A stretch of DNA of 64,000 nt from UBA8914 sp034002905 (GCA_034002905.1 JAVEZQ010000004.1:62001-126000), one strand, 5' to 3'; counted from the first letter of the stretch, positions 57,688 through 64,000 are shown. Numbers and translations: made by a program. Notes: generated from the sequence alone by a model not told the origin.

Positions 57688-57795
57688 CCAACGTATAGTT
57701 GGAAACTAGCATAGAGTCAAAAGTTTCACAACTCGTTAAGCATAAAATACATTTGCTTTCGCCTCACGCCAATGATATAACCAACACACAGTTAG
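57688..57795. promoter_or_regulatory. Two CCAAC-N5-GTTRG sites between divergent operons
   Basis: CCAAC-GTATA-GTTGG at 57688-57702 is a perfect inverted repeat; CCAAC-ACACA-GTTAG at 57781-57795 repeats it with one base changed, 93 bases further. Both lie between the copy 1 operon (minus) and the 57848 gene (plus). They differ from the GTTGG-N7-CCAAC sites in orientation and spacing, so a different regulator is likely. Confidence 0.55.
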
Positions 57796-57847
57796 ATAAA
57801 ACACTTTGAAATATATTTTACAACACATCGTTTCTTTGGGGGATTAA

Positions 57848-58225
57848 ATGGTTGATTTTTCAGTAGCTTATAAGAACCAGAACGATCAGGCCATTTATAA
57901 CAATGCCTCCAAGTCCCCCGATGCCGCCGTTCTGCTTTTCCCCTATGAATCATCGGATACGGCCAAAGCGCCGGAGCCGAAAGGCGACATTATCGACCGC
58001 CGCATGATGTTCCCCCTGCACGAACACGAAATGAAGGCCGTTCTTCACATGCTTCAGCAACGCGCCAAGTATTTAGGCGAAGAGCTTTGGATCGCCACGG
58101 AAAACTTTTTGCTCGATATGGGAGTTGAAAAACTGGACGACTTGCGCCGATGCGATTTCGTCCGCGCCATTGAACATCTTGTGGCATTTACAGCTTCCGC
58201 CCAAGCAAGAAAGGCCATGCAATAA
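57848..58225 (+). CDS. Hypothetical protein, paralogue of the next gene
   Basis: This 125-residue protein has a polar N-terminus. A C-terminal helical unit (about 60-118) has LQQRAKYLGEELWIATENFLLDMGVEKLDDLRRCDFVRAIEHLVAF. The next gene ends with a similar unit: a helix, LGED or IGED, an EELF/NFLL helix, a leucine-rich turn and F/Y-x-x-x-I-x-x-L-V-x-F. The unit reminds me of the C-terminal domains of phage ORF6C-type proteins, without real proof. The ATG follows a GGGGGA ribosome site and the stop overlaps the next ATG (TAATG). It leads the copy 2 operon. Confidence 0.68.
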   Translation: MVDFSVAYKNQNDQAIYNNASKSPDAAVLLFPYESSDTAKAPEPKGDIIDRRMMFPLHEHEMKAVLHMLQQRAKYLGEELWIATENFLLDMGVEKLDDLRRCDFVRAIEHLVAFTASAQARKAMQ

Positions 58226-58605
58226 TGGAAGCCGCCACCATGAAAGACCGTCTGCAAAAAATCCGCACCCTTATCGAGAACGCCAAACCAGCGGACGAGT
58301 ATATTGCTGAGTGCGGCTATCCGGCAAAAGAGAAGTCGGACAACAATTATCAAAAACATTTGGACGCTTTGATCGCGGAACACGATGCCCTGCTGGGCGA
58401 CGAATACATGAACAAAAGGGAAGCCGTCTCAATCCGTGCATTGGTAGCTTACACGGCATACCATCACAACATAGGAGAAGACGTGACTTGCGCCATTGTC
58501 GAGGAACTGTTCGGCTTGGAAGAGATAAGAAAGCTCCCCAGGCAAAAGTATCAGGAAGTGATTAACTATCTGGTCGATTTCGACCCGAAAAGAATAATGA
58601 ATTAG
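58225..58605 (+). CDS. Hypothetical protein, paralogue of the upstream gene
   Basis: This 126-residue protein has a charged N-terminal half (RLQKIRTLIENAKPADEYIAECGYP). The C-terminal unit YHHNIGEDVTCAIVEELFGLEEIRKLPRQKYQEVINYLVDF (about 78-118) aligns with the end of the preceding protein. It starts in a TAATG overlap; a second ATG 15 bases inside is also possible. The gap to the regulator copy 2 is 31 bases. I know no function; the pair may be partners of that regulator. Confidence 0.68.
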   Translation: MEAATMKDRLQKIRTLIENAKPADEYIAECGYPAKEKSDNNYQKHLDALIAEHDALLGDEYMNKREAVSIRALVAYTAYHHNIGEDVTCAIVEELFGLEEIRKLPRQKYQEVINYLVDFDPKRIMN

Positions 58606-58636
58606 GGCGAGAGAAAACCTTTATTAGGATAGGAAG

Positions 58637-59371
58637 ATGCAACTTCAAGCAACACAAGTTAGAGCCGCAAGGGCGATATTGGAGTGGTCTCAAGAAGAAC
58701 TTGCGGATCGTTCAGGGGTTGGCGTTACGACCATTCGCCAGATCGAAAACGGATATGCTTCTCGCAGAAACACGACGATCAATCTTCGCGGAACTTTTGA
58801 GAACGCAGGGCTTGAGTTCTTGGAAAACGAAGGCGTCCGCCGTCGGACTGATATGTTTAGACTTCTGGATGGCACAGATAGCTGCATGAAGCTCTATGAT
58901 GAGTTTTTACACGCTGCGCATACTGGCGTTGATGAGATTTTGGCCTGTGCCCCTTCATTCCATGTTATTGCTGAAACACTCGGCCTCCACGAAAAAGAGG
59001 GCCGTGATCGCATCCAGACGCTACGCAATTACGCCAATATTAAATGCCTCGTACACGAAGACGGGTTACCCGAAGAGAAAGAGCCGCTTGTAGCGGTCAG
59101 ATATAGCTTCGGGGCCATCGTAGGAAGAGCGCAATACTATGTATATGGCGGAAAGTTTGCGCTTATTCTCCCACAGGGCGGACGCAATTATAAGTTTATT
59201 GTCTTCAATATACCCGTTAGCGCACAGGAGTTCCGCGAAGATTTTCAAGACCATTGGAGCGGCAAAAAGATAAAAGACATTGTGCAGCAGTTGAAACAAG
59301 CGGCGCGTGACGGCAAAGTTTCTACGGACGATCTGGTAAGGATATTCGGCTGCGCTTCCGCCGAAGCCTAA
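58637..59371 (+). CDS. XRE regulator with TrmB-like C-terminal domain (copy 2)
   Basis: This 244-residue regulator has the same layout as copy 1. The helix-turn-helix is at residues 7-58 (VRAARAILEWSQEELADRSGVGVTTIRQIENGY), the linker GLEFLENEGVRRR at 58-70, then DGTDSCMKLYDEFLHAA (shared with copies 1 and 3), YYVYGGKFALILPQ (167-180) and EFREDFQDHW (198-207). A 35-residue C-terminal extension follows. It has an AGGATAGGAAG ribosome site and is followed directly by a strong terminator, so it closes the copy 2 operon (57848-59371). Confidence 0.83.
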   Translation: MQLQATQVRAARAILEWSQEELADRSGVGVTTIRQIENGYASRRNTTINLRGTFENAGLEFLENEGVRRRTDMFRLLDGTDSCMKLYDEFLHAAHTGVDEILACAPSFHVIAETLGLHEKEGRDRIQTLRNYANIKCLVHEDGLPEEKEPLVAVRYSFGAIVGRAQYYVYGGKFALILPQGGRNYKFIVFNIPVSAQEFREDFQDHWSGKKIKDIVQQLKQAARDGKVSTDDLVRIFGCASAEA

Positions 59372-59388
59372 TTTTTTATTCTTCCCTG

Positions 59389-59415
59389 AAAAGCGGCCTT
59401 CGGGCCGCTTTTTTT
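59389..59415 (+). terminator. Strong rho-independent terminator of the copy 2 operon
   Basis: Stem AAGCGGCC/GGCCGCTT with a TTCG tetraloop (59391-59410), followed by TTTTT and preceded by AA. It stands 18 bases past the stop of the XRE copy 2. Confidence 0.95.
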
Positions 59416-59441
59416 ATGCCCCCTTTCGGACTTTCACACAC

Positions 59442-59534
59442 AAAACCAACGGCAAAACCATCGCTTTTCGACGGGTTAGTTTTTTCCTCCTCAAACCGAC
59501 GAAAACCTACGGGAACACCGCAGAAAACCAACGG
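59442..59534. repeat. Direct-repeat array AAACCNNCG upstream of the copy 3 operon
   Basis: Five near-copies lie in 93 bases: AAAACCAACGG (59442), AAAACCATCG (59454), AAACCGACG (59493), AAAACCTACGG (59502) and AAAACCAACGG (59524). They fill the space between the terminator and the first gene of the copy 3 operon, which starts 97 bases later, and may be regulator-binding sites. Confidence 0.7.
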
Positions 59535-59630
59535 AAAAACACGTTGTCCATCGCATGGGAAATGGCGTTTATGGACTTATGCGAGGTCGATAACTGACGC
59601 AGGAATGAAAAGCGAAAAAAGAGATTGACG

Positions 59631-59876
59631 ATGATTGTTGACATTTTTTCAGAAGACCCAGCTTCAAACTTTTCTCCCTGTCAGAAAATGGTCGATACCA
59701 TTCTTTCGATCCACAAAACGAAGGGAAGTTGTGAACAGGAAGACCTTTTGTCTCATAATTTTTCACAAGAAGAAATTGATCGCTATTGGAAGATGGCAAA
59801 CCTTTTTGCGTACCTAGATTTACAGGAGGATTTTAATGGAAAAAACTTCTTTCGGCATAAAAAGCATCCCCGTTGA
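59631..59876 (+). CDS. Small helical protein of the duplicated module (A1)
   Basis: This 81-residue protein has a motif KMVDTILSIHKTKGSCEQEDLLSHNFSQEEIDRYWKMANLFAYLDL (about 19-65) that also occurs in the gene at 60345 in altered form (MMDAIVDVLKENGECVPADLKAKGFSQNDIERRWAMAYALARVKL). This looks like a small winged-helix or three-helix unit. The start at ATG 59631 is preferred over the in-frame TTG at 59625. Its end overlaps the next gene by 41 bases, so translation is coupled. Function unknown. Confidence 0.68.
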   Translation: MIVDIFSEDPASNFSPCQKMVDTILSIHKTKGSCEQEDLLSHNFSQEEIDRYWKMANLFAYLDLQEDFNGKNFFRHKKHPR

Positions 59877-60348
59877 TTTTCTGGAAGCCATCGACACAAA
59901 AAACTTTGATTTCGCCAAAGTTATCGCCTTCGATGAGAAGGGCCGCATTTTGACCCTGATTACGGCAGACGGGATTAGTCTTCCTTGCGATTTCCTAGAC
60001 ATGGATGATCGCGACGCTTTAGACGCAGCGCACCGTGTGGCCTGGGAAGTTGCCTGCGTTACGCTAGGAACCCTCATTCTTCTTAACGCCATCGACGTGA
60101 TGGATGCGACAGGGCGAAAGCACCGCACTTTGGTTGTCGCCGCTCGGATAGCACGGCAAGACCCCATGCGCACCAGATTTACACGGCTCTTTTTAGAGCC
60201 TGATGAGTTTCTTATGCGCTATCGCACCGAAATCGGGGCGGTTCAAAACACGGTCAAAACGGCCATAGAGAGCATCCCAGAGTTCAATCCTGATTATCTT
60301 GACGATTTGAAAGAGGAGCTTTCTTTCCTCAAAGGAAGAGTCCAATGA
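59836..60348 (+). CDS. Degenerate Nudix-fold protein (N1)
   Basis: This 170-residue protein looks like a Nudix fold without the catalytic glutamates. The box region LPCDFLDMDDRDALDAAHRVAWEVA (49-73) aligns with G-x5-E-x7-REUxEE: the glycine is D52, the first glutamate D58, the R is H66, the E is R67, then W70 and E71. Downstream DATGRKHRTLVVAAR recurs in the paralogue N2 (60948), and a strand-rich N-terminus (KVIAFDEKGRILTLI) fits. A C-terminal helical extension (145-170) is added. It has a perfect AGGAGG site. It is presumably a ligand-binding rather than hydrolysing protein. Confidence 0.65.
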   Translation: MEKTSFGIKSIPVDFLEAIDTKNFDFAKVIAFDEKGRILTLITADGISLPCDFLDMDDRDALDAAHRVAWEVACVTLGTLILLNAIDVMDATGRKHRTLVVAARIARQDPMRTRFTRLFLEPDEFLMRYRTEIGAVQNTVKTAIESIPEFNPDYLDDLKEELSFLKGRVQ

Positions 60349-60791
60349 ATTGCTCCAACGAGAACGATCAAGACAAAACCCAAGCCCTGGATAAATTGAT
60401 CGAGGAGCTTCGGGATAATCTGGAACACACAGGTGAAACCAGCCTTCCAAACGATATTAAGACGCTGTACGGGCTTTACGACCGCCTTATCCAACGACAT
60501 CGCCTTTATGCCTCTGATGATTTGATCGCAGATGCCGCGCTCTTCTTTTTAGAAGAGGAAATTAGACACGCAAAAGACGCCGATGCGATGGCCTCAACGG
60601 CTCAAAGCGAGAACGATATTCACGCGGCCTATCAAGACATGATGGATGCCATTGTAGATGTTTTGAAAGAAAACGGTGAATGCGTCCCAGCCGATCTTAA
60701 GGCCAAAGGCTTTTCACAAAACGACATTGAGCGTCGTTGGGCGATGGCCTACGCGCTGGCGCGAGTCAAGCTTAACTGGATGGATGCGTAA
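60345..60791 (+). CDS. Helical protein of the duplicated module (A2)
   Basis: This 148-residue protein has an extra N-terminal helical part (residues 1-95; QALDKLIEELRDNLEH, DIKTLYGLYDRLIQRH). The C-terminal 50 residues are homologous to protein A1 (59631): D-x-I, a GEC or GSC turn, DL, FSQ-x-x-I-x-R-x-W-x-MA. It starts in an ATGA overlap with N1, so the order A1-N1-A2-small-N2 is tightly coupled. No known family. The extra part might mediate oligomerisation. Confidence 0.68.
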   Translation: MNCSNENDQDKTQALDKLIEELRDNLEHTGETSLPNDIKTLYGLYDRLIQRHRLYASDDLIADAALFFLEEEIRHAKDADAMASTAQSENDIHAAYQDMMDAIVDVLKENGECVPADLKAKGFSQNDIERRWAMAYALARVKLNWMDA

Positions 60792-60792
60792 A

Positions 60793-60951
60793 ATGAAGCT
60801 TTCCCCTGCACAACACGAAACATCCTTCAACGGTTGCCAGCTCTCCATTCAGTTGAACGGCTTGAATGTGCTTACGATTGATCGGCCCGATTTTATCAAG
60901 GCGATCCTTTCCTTCATTTCGCAAAGAGAGAAAAAGGAGGATTCAAAATGA
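60793..60951 (+). CDS. Very small hypothetical protein in the copy 3 operon
   Basis: This 52-residue frame starts one base after the A2 stop and ends in an ATGA overlap with the N2 gene, so position supports it strongly. It is amphipathic: MKLSPAQHETSFNGCQLSIQLNGLNVLTID, then FIKAILSFISQREKKED. No family recognised. Confidence 0.55.
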   Translation: MKLSPAQHETSFNGCQLSIQLNGLNVLTIDRPDFIKAILSFISQREKKEDSK

Positions 60952-61439
60952 ACAGCATGAAAAAAGACGATTTTGTGAAGGCAAAACATTTTAGAGCATT
61001 CGTTTTTAACGACAACGACTCCATCATGATAATTCAGAACAAAAGCCGCTGGGACATACCATTCGGGCAAATTGAGCAGGAAGATTTAGACTTTGAAGCG
61101 GCTCTGCGTCGGGTTGTTTTTGCCGAAACAAAAACAGCTCTAAATCCCATCGTTCCCGTGGCGCTCATTAACGTGAAAGATCGTTCTGGCAATGAGACAC
61201 CAACGCTCGTCTTAGCGGCCCGCATGGATGGCGATGCCCAGATTAAAGCGGGCGAAAAAACGCACCACCGTCTCATAGAAAAAAGAAACTTCTTTATGCA
61301 ATCGGGGTATCGGAACCCATTGATCCGAACGCTCTTGGAAGACGCAAAACACGCGCTTTTCTGCGAAGAAGTGCGGATAGAGCATGAAAAAGCAACCCAA
61401 GGCGGAACAGAAAAATACAACTACAAGTCATTATTTTAG
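60948..61439 (+). CDS. Degenerate Nudix-fold protein (N2)
   Basis: This 163-residue protein is the clearer of the two Nudix-like copies. The segment RWDIPFGQIEQEDLDFEAALRRVVFAETK (34-62) has the Nudix box frame, but the catalytic positions read G40, D46, R54, R55, F58, A59, so three of the four box glutamates are gone and one is aspartate. An upstream strand FRAFVFNDNDSIMIIQNKS is as in Nudix proteins, and DRSGNETPTLVLAAR matches N1. It has a GGAGG site and follows in an ATGA overlap. Loss of metal ligands indicates a non-hydrolytic ligand binder, as in NrtR-like or other regulators. Confidence 0.72.
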   Translation: MNSMKKDDFVKAKHFRAFVFNDNDSIMIIQNKSRWDIPFGQIEQEDLDFEAALRRVVFAETKTALNPIVPVALINVKDRSGNETPTLVLAARMDGDAQIKAGEKTHHRLIEKRNFFMQSGYRNPLIRTLLEDAKHALFCEEVRIEHEKATQGGTEKYNYKSLF

Positions 61440-61448
61440 GGATACGAA

Positions 61449-62150
61449 ATGATTAAACGCTCTTTAAGCGCAAGACAGGTCAAAGCGGCCCGCGCACTTT
61501 TGGACTGGTCACAAAAAGACTTGGCGTATGCGGCGCGGCTTTCGGTGGCAACTGTCCGCAAATTGGAGCTTGGCCATATTTCCCCGCATGAGCAAACCAC
61601 GCGGCTCATTTATCAGGCCGTAGAGGATGCGGGGCTAGAGTTTATCGACTCGGATGGTGTGAGGCGAAAGCTGGAAGATATTTCCGTTTTTTGCGGTATT
61701 GACGGCACAGATCAATTTCTAAACGACATTGGAGAAACAACGCGCAGCGCAGGCGGCGAGCTTTTGATAGTCGCAAGCAGTCTTGATGAGCTTGAAAATG
61801 TCTGCGGCAAGGGAGAATGCCCGAAGCTCGACGGGCTTCTCAAAAAGGATGCAGCCTTATCAATCAAATGCCTCTTGATGGAGGTTCGGGAACCTCAACT
61901 TTCAACGCCACACATGCAATTTCGGACGATCTCGAAACAGTATGTCGATAGCGTTTCCTTTTACGTTTACGGCGACAAATATGCAGTCATTCCGACCGAC
62001 AAAGATTCATGCCCCAAAATTACGGTCGTGAAATCGACTTCCGTTGCTGAAAGTTTTCGCCGTCAATTTTTCTCCCTTTGGGAGAAAGCAACCCTTGGGT
62101 ACGTCCTGTCGGAAGAACCCCAAGGGATAAAGAGAAAATCAAAAATATAG
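61449..62150 (+). CDS. XRE regulator with TrmB-like C-terminal domain (copy 3)
   Basis: This 233-residue regulator again shows the shared layout: helix-turn-helix at residues 11-62 (VKAARALLDWSQKDLAYAARLSVATVRKLELGH), linker GLEFIDSDGVRRK at 62-74, then IDGTDQFLNDIGETTRSAGGELLIVAS, VSFYVYGDKYAVIP (169-182), and FRRQFFSLWEKA (203-214). The tail is basic (KRKSKI). It closes the operon 59631-62150, nine bases after N2. As in copies 1 and 2, the C-terminal domain has no catalytic residues and is presumably an effector sensor. Confidence 0.83.
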   Translation: MIKRSLSARQVKAARALLDWSQKDLAYAARLSVATVRKLELGHISPHEQTTRLIYQAVEDAGLEFIDSDGVRRKLEDISVFCGIDGTDQFLNDIGETTRSAGGELLIVASSLDELENVCGKGECPKLDGLLKKDAALSIKCLLMEVREPQLSTPHMQFRTISKQYVDSVSFYVYGDKYAVIPTDKDSCPKITVVKSTSVAESFRRQFFSLWEKATLGYVLSEEPQGIKRKSKI

Positions 62151-62286
62151 GGAAGATATATTTCTGGTCACGGTAAGCGAGCGGAGGCGCAAATTACTAC
62201 GGAAAAGTAGCACTCATACACACACAACGCTCTTGAACGGTCGGACAGACAAAAGGACGATTAGGCCGGAAGGAGAGAAAATAGCA

Positions 62287-62302
62287 GTTCGCACTTGCGA
62301 AC
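62287..62302. promoter_or_regulatory. Palindrome upstream of the sulfation genes
   Basis: GTTCGC-ACTT-GCGAAC, perfect six-base arms, lies 29 bases before the start of the kinase-like gene, in a 180-base non-coding stretch after XRE copy 3. Its size and place suit an operator. Confidence 0.55.
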
Positions 62303-62330
62303 AAAATCACAACAAAGTGGATAGTTTAAG

Positions 62331-62849
62331 ATGTTGAAACATAAGATTCTTATTATGGGTTTGCCTGGATCAGGGAAGACGACACTTGCAAATATCGTAG
62401 CCAAAAACCTTCAGGCCGTACATTTCAACGCCGACGAGGTACGACACGAAATCAATTCGCACCTTTCGTTTTCTGTTGAAGATCGAATTGAACAAGCGCG
62501 GCGAATGGGGTGGTTGTGCGACAAGGTTGTCGAAGCCGGACATTTTGTCGTTGCCGATTTTGTTTGTCCTATCGAAGAAACGCGCAAGGCGTTTGGCTGC
62601 GATCATGCCTTTGTGGTCTGGGTCGATAGAATTAGAGAGGGGCGCTTTGAAAATACGAACAAGCTCTTTGTTCCGCCAGAGCGGTTTGATCTTCGGGTCT
62701 ATGGAACAAACAAGGCCGAGTATTGGGCCGAGCGTGTTTGCGGGGCTGTCCTGTCCGTGCCTTCGGGGCTGAATGCCGCGCCACGCAGACCATTGTTCTC
62801 TAATGCGCCCGACTTGGGAGAGAAGTCATTGCCAACGAGAGATATTTGA
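62331..62849 (+). CDS. Adenylyl-sulfate-kinase-like P-loop kinase
   Basis: This 172-residue protein has a P-loop GLPGSGKTTL (residues 9-18) and then the layout of APS kinase: FNADEVRHEINSHLSFSVEDRIEQARRMG (31-59; CysC has DGDNVR and FSxxDRxENIRR), a helix with CDKVVEAGHFVVADFVCPIEETRKAF (62-88), and VVWVDRIREGRFENTNKLFVPP. CysC makes PAPS from APS and ATP, the sulfate donor for sulfotransferases. The neighbouring sulfotransferase supports this reading. Alternatives are another small P-loop kinase of the AAA_33 group. The last 20 residues are without homology. Upstream ribosome site is weak. Confidence 0.75.
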   Translation: MLKHKILIMGLPGSGKTTLANIVAKNLQAVHFNADEVRHEINSHLSFSVEDRIEQARRMGWLCDKVVEAGHFVVADFVCPIEETRKAFGCDHAFVVWVDRIREGRFENTNKLFVPPERFDLRVYGTNKAEYWAERVCGAVLSVPSGLNAAPRRPLFSNAPDLGEKSLPTRDI

Positions 62850-62868
62850 AGAGTTTGAGGAGATTCTT

Positions 62869-63777
62869 ATGTCCATACCCGTTCGCATACTGTTTTCGGT
62901 GCCAAGAAGTGGCTCAACCCTCTTTATGAGCATCATGTCGAACTTGCCCAGCGTAGCTGTGACGAGCCGAACGATCTTGATGGGTAACGTTTATAAGACA
63001 AGCGTTATAGAAAACGGCGCATACACAAATGAAAGCGACAATTTTGCGCCGGATTATAGCATCTATCACACTTATCCGTGCGGCCATCCTGCTATAGCGA
63101 TGGCGGAACGGCGCGGGGTCGATTGTTTGATTACCAAAGAGGAAGTAGGAAACAACTGCCGCAAAGGGTCTTTGAGGGACAACGAATGCACGTTCCAACT
63201 TTATCCGAATGAGCAAGCCCTTTTGTCTGTGCGGCCCATCTTCACATTCCGTGATCCTGTCGCCTGCTTTTCGAGTTGGGAGAAGCGCGGATGGGAAGAC
63301 CTTTCAAGCTTCGTCCTTGCATACAAAAATGTGTTTGCGACTTATCAGACCGCCAAACGGTTACGGCCTGAAACGATAGTCTATAAGTTTGAGGATATTA
63401 CGGATCAGAGCGGCTCGGCCCAAGCCGTTTTTCAAGCAATCTGCGCGGACTGGGATCTCAAATATGATCCCTTCATGCTCCAACTGGACGAGAACTTTGC
63501 GGATAAGTTGTTGTTTTGGCATCCGCGAGAAGAGCGGATTTATAAGCATGACAATCCCAAAGGGATTTTCACGACGCTTAAATCCGCCAAAGGAATCGTT
63601 AAGCCAAAATCTCAAAAAGCAAAGTTACCCAAAAAACAGAAAGAGGAACTGGAAAAGCATTTAACGCCCTTGTACGCTTCTATAGACACTTCTTGCTTCC
63701 ATAAAACTGTAGCCCGCGTCCAGCACGGGCCGCGCCGCCCGAATAAGGGCGTGGAAGCCGCGTGTCCTGCGCCCTGA
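62869..63777 (+). CDS. Sulfotransferase family protein
   Basis: This 302-residue protein fits PAPS-dependent sulfotransferases. The 5'-phosphosulfate loop is VPRSGSTLFMSIM (residues 10-22) and the 3'-phosphate motif is TFRDPVACFSSW near residue 125 (R...S). A C-terminal part contains DKLLFWHPREERIYKHDNPKGI. The start at 62869 lies behind GAGGAG; the upstream frame to 62773 overlaps the kinase gene. It has no membrane segment or signal, so it acts in the cytoplasm. The gene is 19 bases past the kinase-like gene and 18 before the HAD gene. Acceptor unknown. Confidence 0.85.
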   Translation: MSIPVRILFSVPRSGSTLFMSIMSNLPSVAVTSRTILMGNVYKTSVIENGAYTNESDNFAPDYSIYHTYPCGHPAIAMAERRGVDCLITKEEVGNNCRKGSLRDNECTFQLYPNEQALLSVRPIFTFRDPVACFSSWEKRGWEDLSSFVLAYKNVFATYQTAKRLRPETIVYKFEDITDQSGSAQAVFQAICADWDLKYDPFMLQLDENFADKLLFWHPREERIYKHDNPKGIFTTLKSAKGIVKPKSQKAKLPKKQKEELEKHLTPLYASIDTSCFHKTVARVQHGPRRPNKGVEAACPAP

Positions 63778-63795
63778 TAGAGAGAAAGGAACGAC

Positions 63796-64000
63796 ATGCA
63801 GAAAACGCGACTTAAATGGATTTGGTTCGATCTTGACGACACGTTGCACGATTTCGGCGTGGCGTCGAAAAAAGCGATGGCGGATGTCTTCGGGCTTCTT
63901 TCATCCGAGACAGGCTTGCCCCTTACAGAGGTGCAGCAAAACTATCGAGAGGCCTTGCAACGGCAGAGCGTTTTTGAGTTCGCTGACGGCAGAACATCGC
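63796..64000 (+). CDS. HAD-superfamily hydrolase, N-terminal part
   Basis: The window ends inside this gene after 68 codons. The N-terminus has the HAD motif I FDLDDTLHDFG (residues 11-21; nucleophile Asp12, acid Asp14), followed by a helical cap start (ASKKAMADVFGLLSS) as in subfamily I enzymes. A GAAAGGAA ribosome site precedes the ATG. It follows the sulfotransferase by 18 bases, so it belongs to the same transcript; in a sulfation module a phosphatase could recycle 3'-phosphoadenosine products, but this subfamily acts on many sugars and nucleotides. Confidence 0.85.
   Translation, partial: MQKTRLKWIWFDLDDTLHDFGVASKKAMADVFGLLSSETGLPLTEVQQNYREALQRQSVFEFADGRTS

Larger units (their letters stand above)
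41756..64000. mobile_element. Integrated phage-like element (left part; right end beyond the window)
   Basis: From the 3' end of tRNA-Thr to the right edge the content changes from housekeeping genes to a serine-recombinase module, phage terminase, ParB proteins, replication genes, a DNA methyltransferase, XRE regulators and unknown small genes, arranged as a long minus-strand block (to 53926) and a mostly plus-strand block (from 57848) around a control region. The right part (54-62 kb) is visibly richer in A and T than the chromosome. No second attachment site, portal, capsid or tail gene lies in the window, so prophage, satellite and integrative element remain open. The exact left boundary was not determined. 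Confidence 0.85.

Noticed and set aside
41756..64000. CRISPR array, insertion sequence or toxin-antitoxin pair
   Set aside because: No regularly spaced repeats, no transposase and no recognisable toxin fold were found; the short repeats present are regulatory in size.

Overview
The window is chromosomal DNA from a flagellated Gram-negative alphaproteobacterium, joined to the left part of an integrated mobile element that runs off the right edge. Signs of the class are an HdaA-type DnaA-like regulator beside a DUF2066 protein and an AI-2E/PerM permease, a 17-kDa-antigen lipoprotein, a fliL-fliM-DUF6468-motE flagellar block, and a divergent flgF-flgG-flgA-flgH block behind a sigma-54 promoter. 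No ribosomal RNA or other marker allows a finer placement. Two runs of 100 N mark scaffold joins, at 12809-12908 and 33362-33461. The second is flanked by an exact 127-bp duplication and is almost certainly an unmerged contig overlap.

Region 1 (1-41680) is ordinary housekeeping DNA. purM-purN (minus) diverge from DUF2066-perM-hdaA-yqaA-purA (plus). Then come two paralogous unknown genes, a secreted protein, a SirB1-like protein, YraN, a CbpA-like J-protein, a 17-kDa antigen lipoprotein, a CDF transporter, a membrane glycosyltransferase-like protein broken by the first gap, and gmk. A minus-strand envelope block follows (lptF-lptG-surA-rsmA, without lptD or pdxA between them). Next are an unusual two-domain deaminase-fold protein, an M23 endopeptidase, ispE, polA, an ABC ATPase, a GNAT enzyme, MutT, folK, the two flagellar blocks, uppP, fabI, aroC and a second pair of paralogous unknown genes.

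Region 2 (41681-about 54000) starts with tRNA-Thr(GGT). Directly behind the tRNA 3' end sits an integration module: a large serine recombinase whose reading frame runs on through the tRNA, and a resolvase-domain partner that lacks the catalytic serine. A phage packaging and replication block follows on the minus strand: large and small terminase, a SAM methyltransferase, a HAD-like protein, a double-ParB/methyltransferase fusion, a ParB protein, a DUF6456-like protein, a replication protein, a C5-cytosine methyltransferase and a zinc-finger primase. No portal, capsid or tail gene is visible, so the element may be a prophage with an unusual gene order or a phage satellite.

Region 3 (about 54000-62150) is the control region. 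It holds a short XRE repressor-like gene flanked by two nearly identical GTTGG-N7-CCAAC operators, one of them over a good -35 box. Next are three operons, each with its own regulator of a shared design: an N-terminal XRE helix-turn-helix, a GVRR linker and a roughly 150-residue C-terminal domain that resembles the TrmB effector domain. The operons encode a DUF2156-like acyltransferase with a cysteine-rich protein, a paralogous pair of small proteins, and a duplicated module of two small helical proteins with two degenerate Nudix-fold proteins. I could not match this three-operon arrangement to a described system.

Region 4 (62331-64000) looks like cargo: an adenylyl-sulfate-kinase-like protein, a PAPS-type sulfotransferase and the start of a HAD phosphatase. 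This could be a self-contained sulfation module. All assignments rest on reading motifs by eye; no database search was run.
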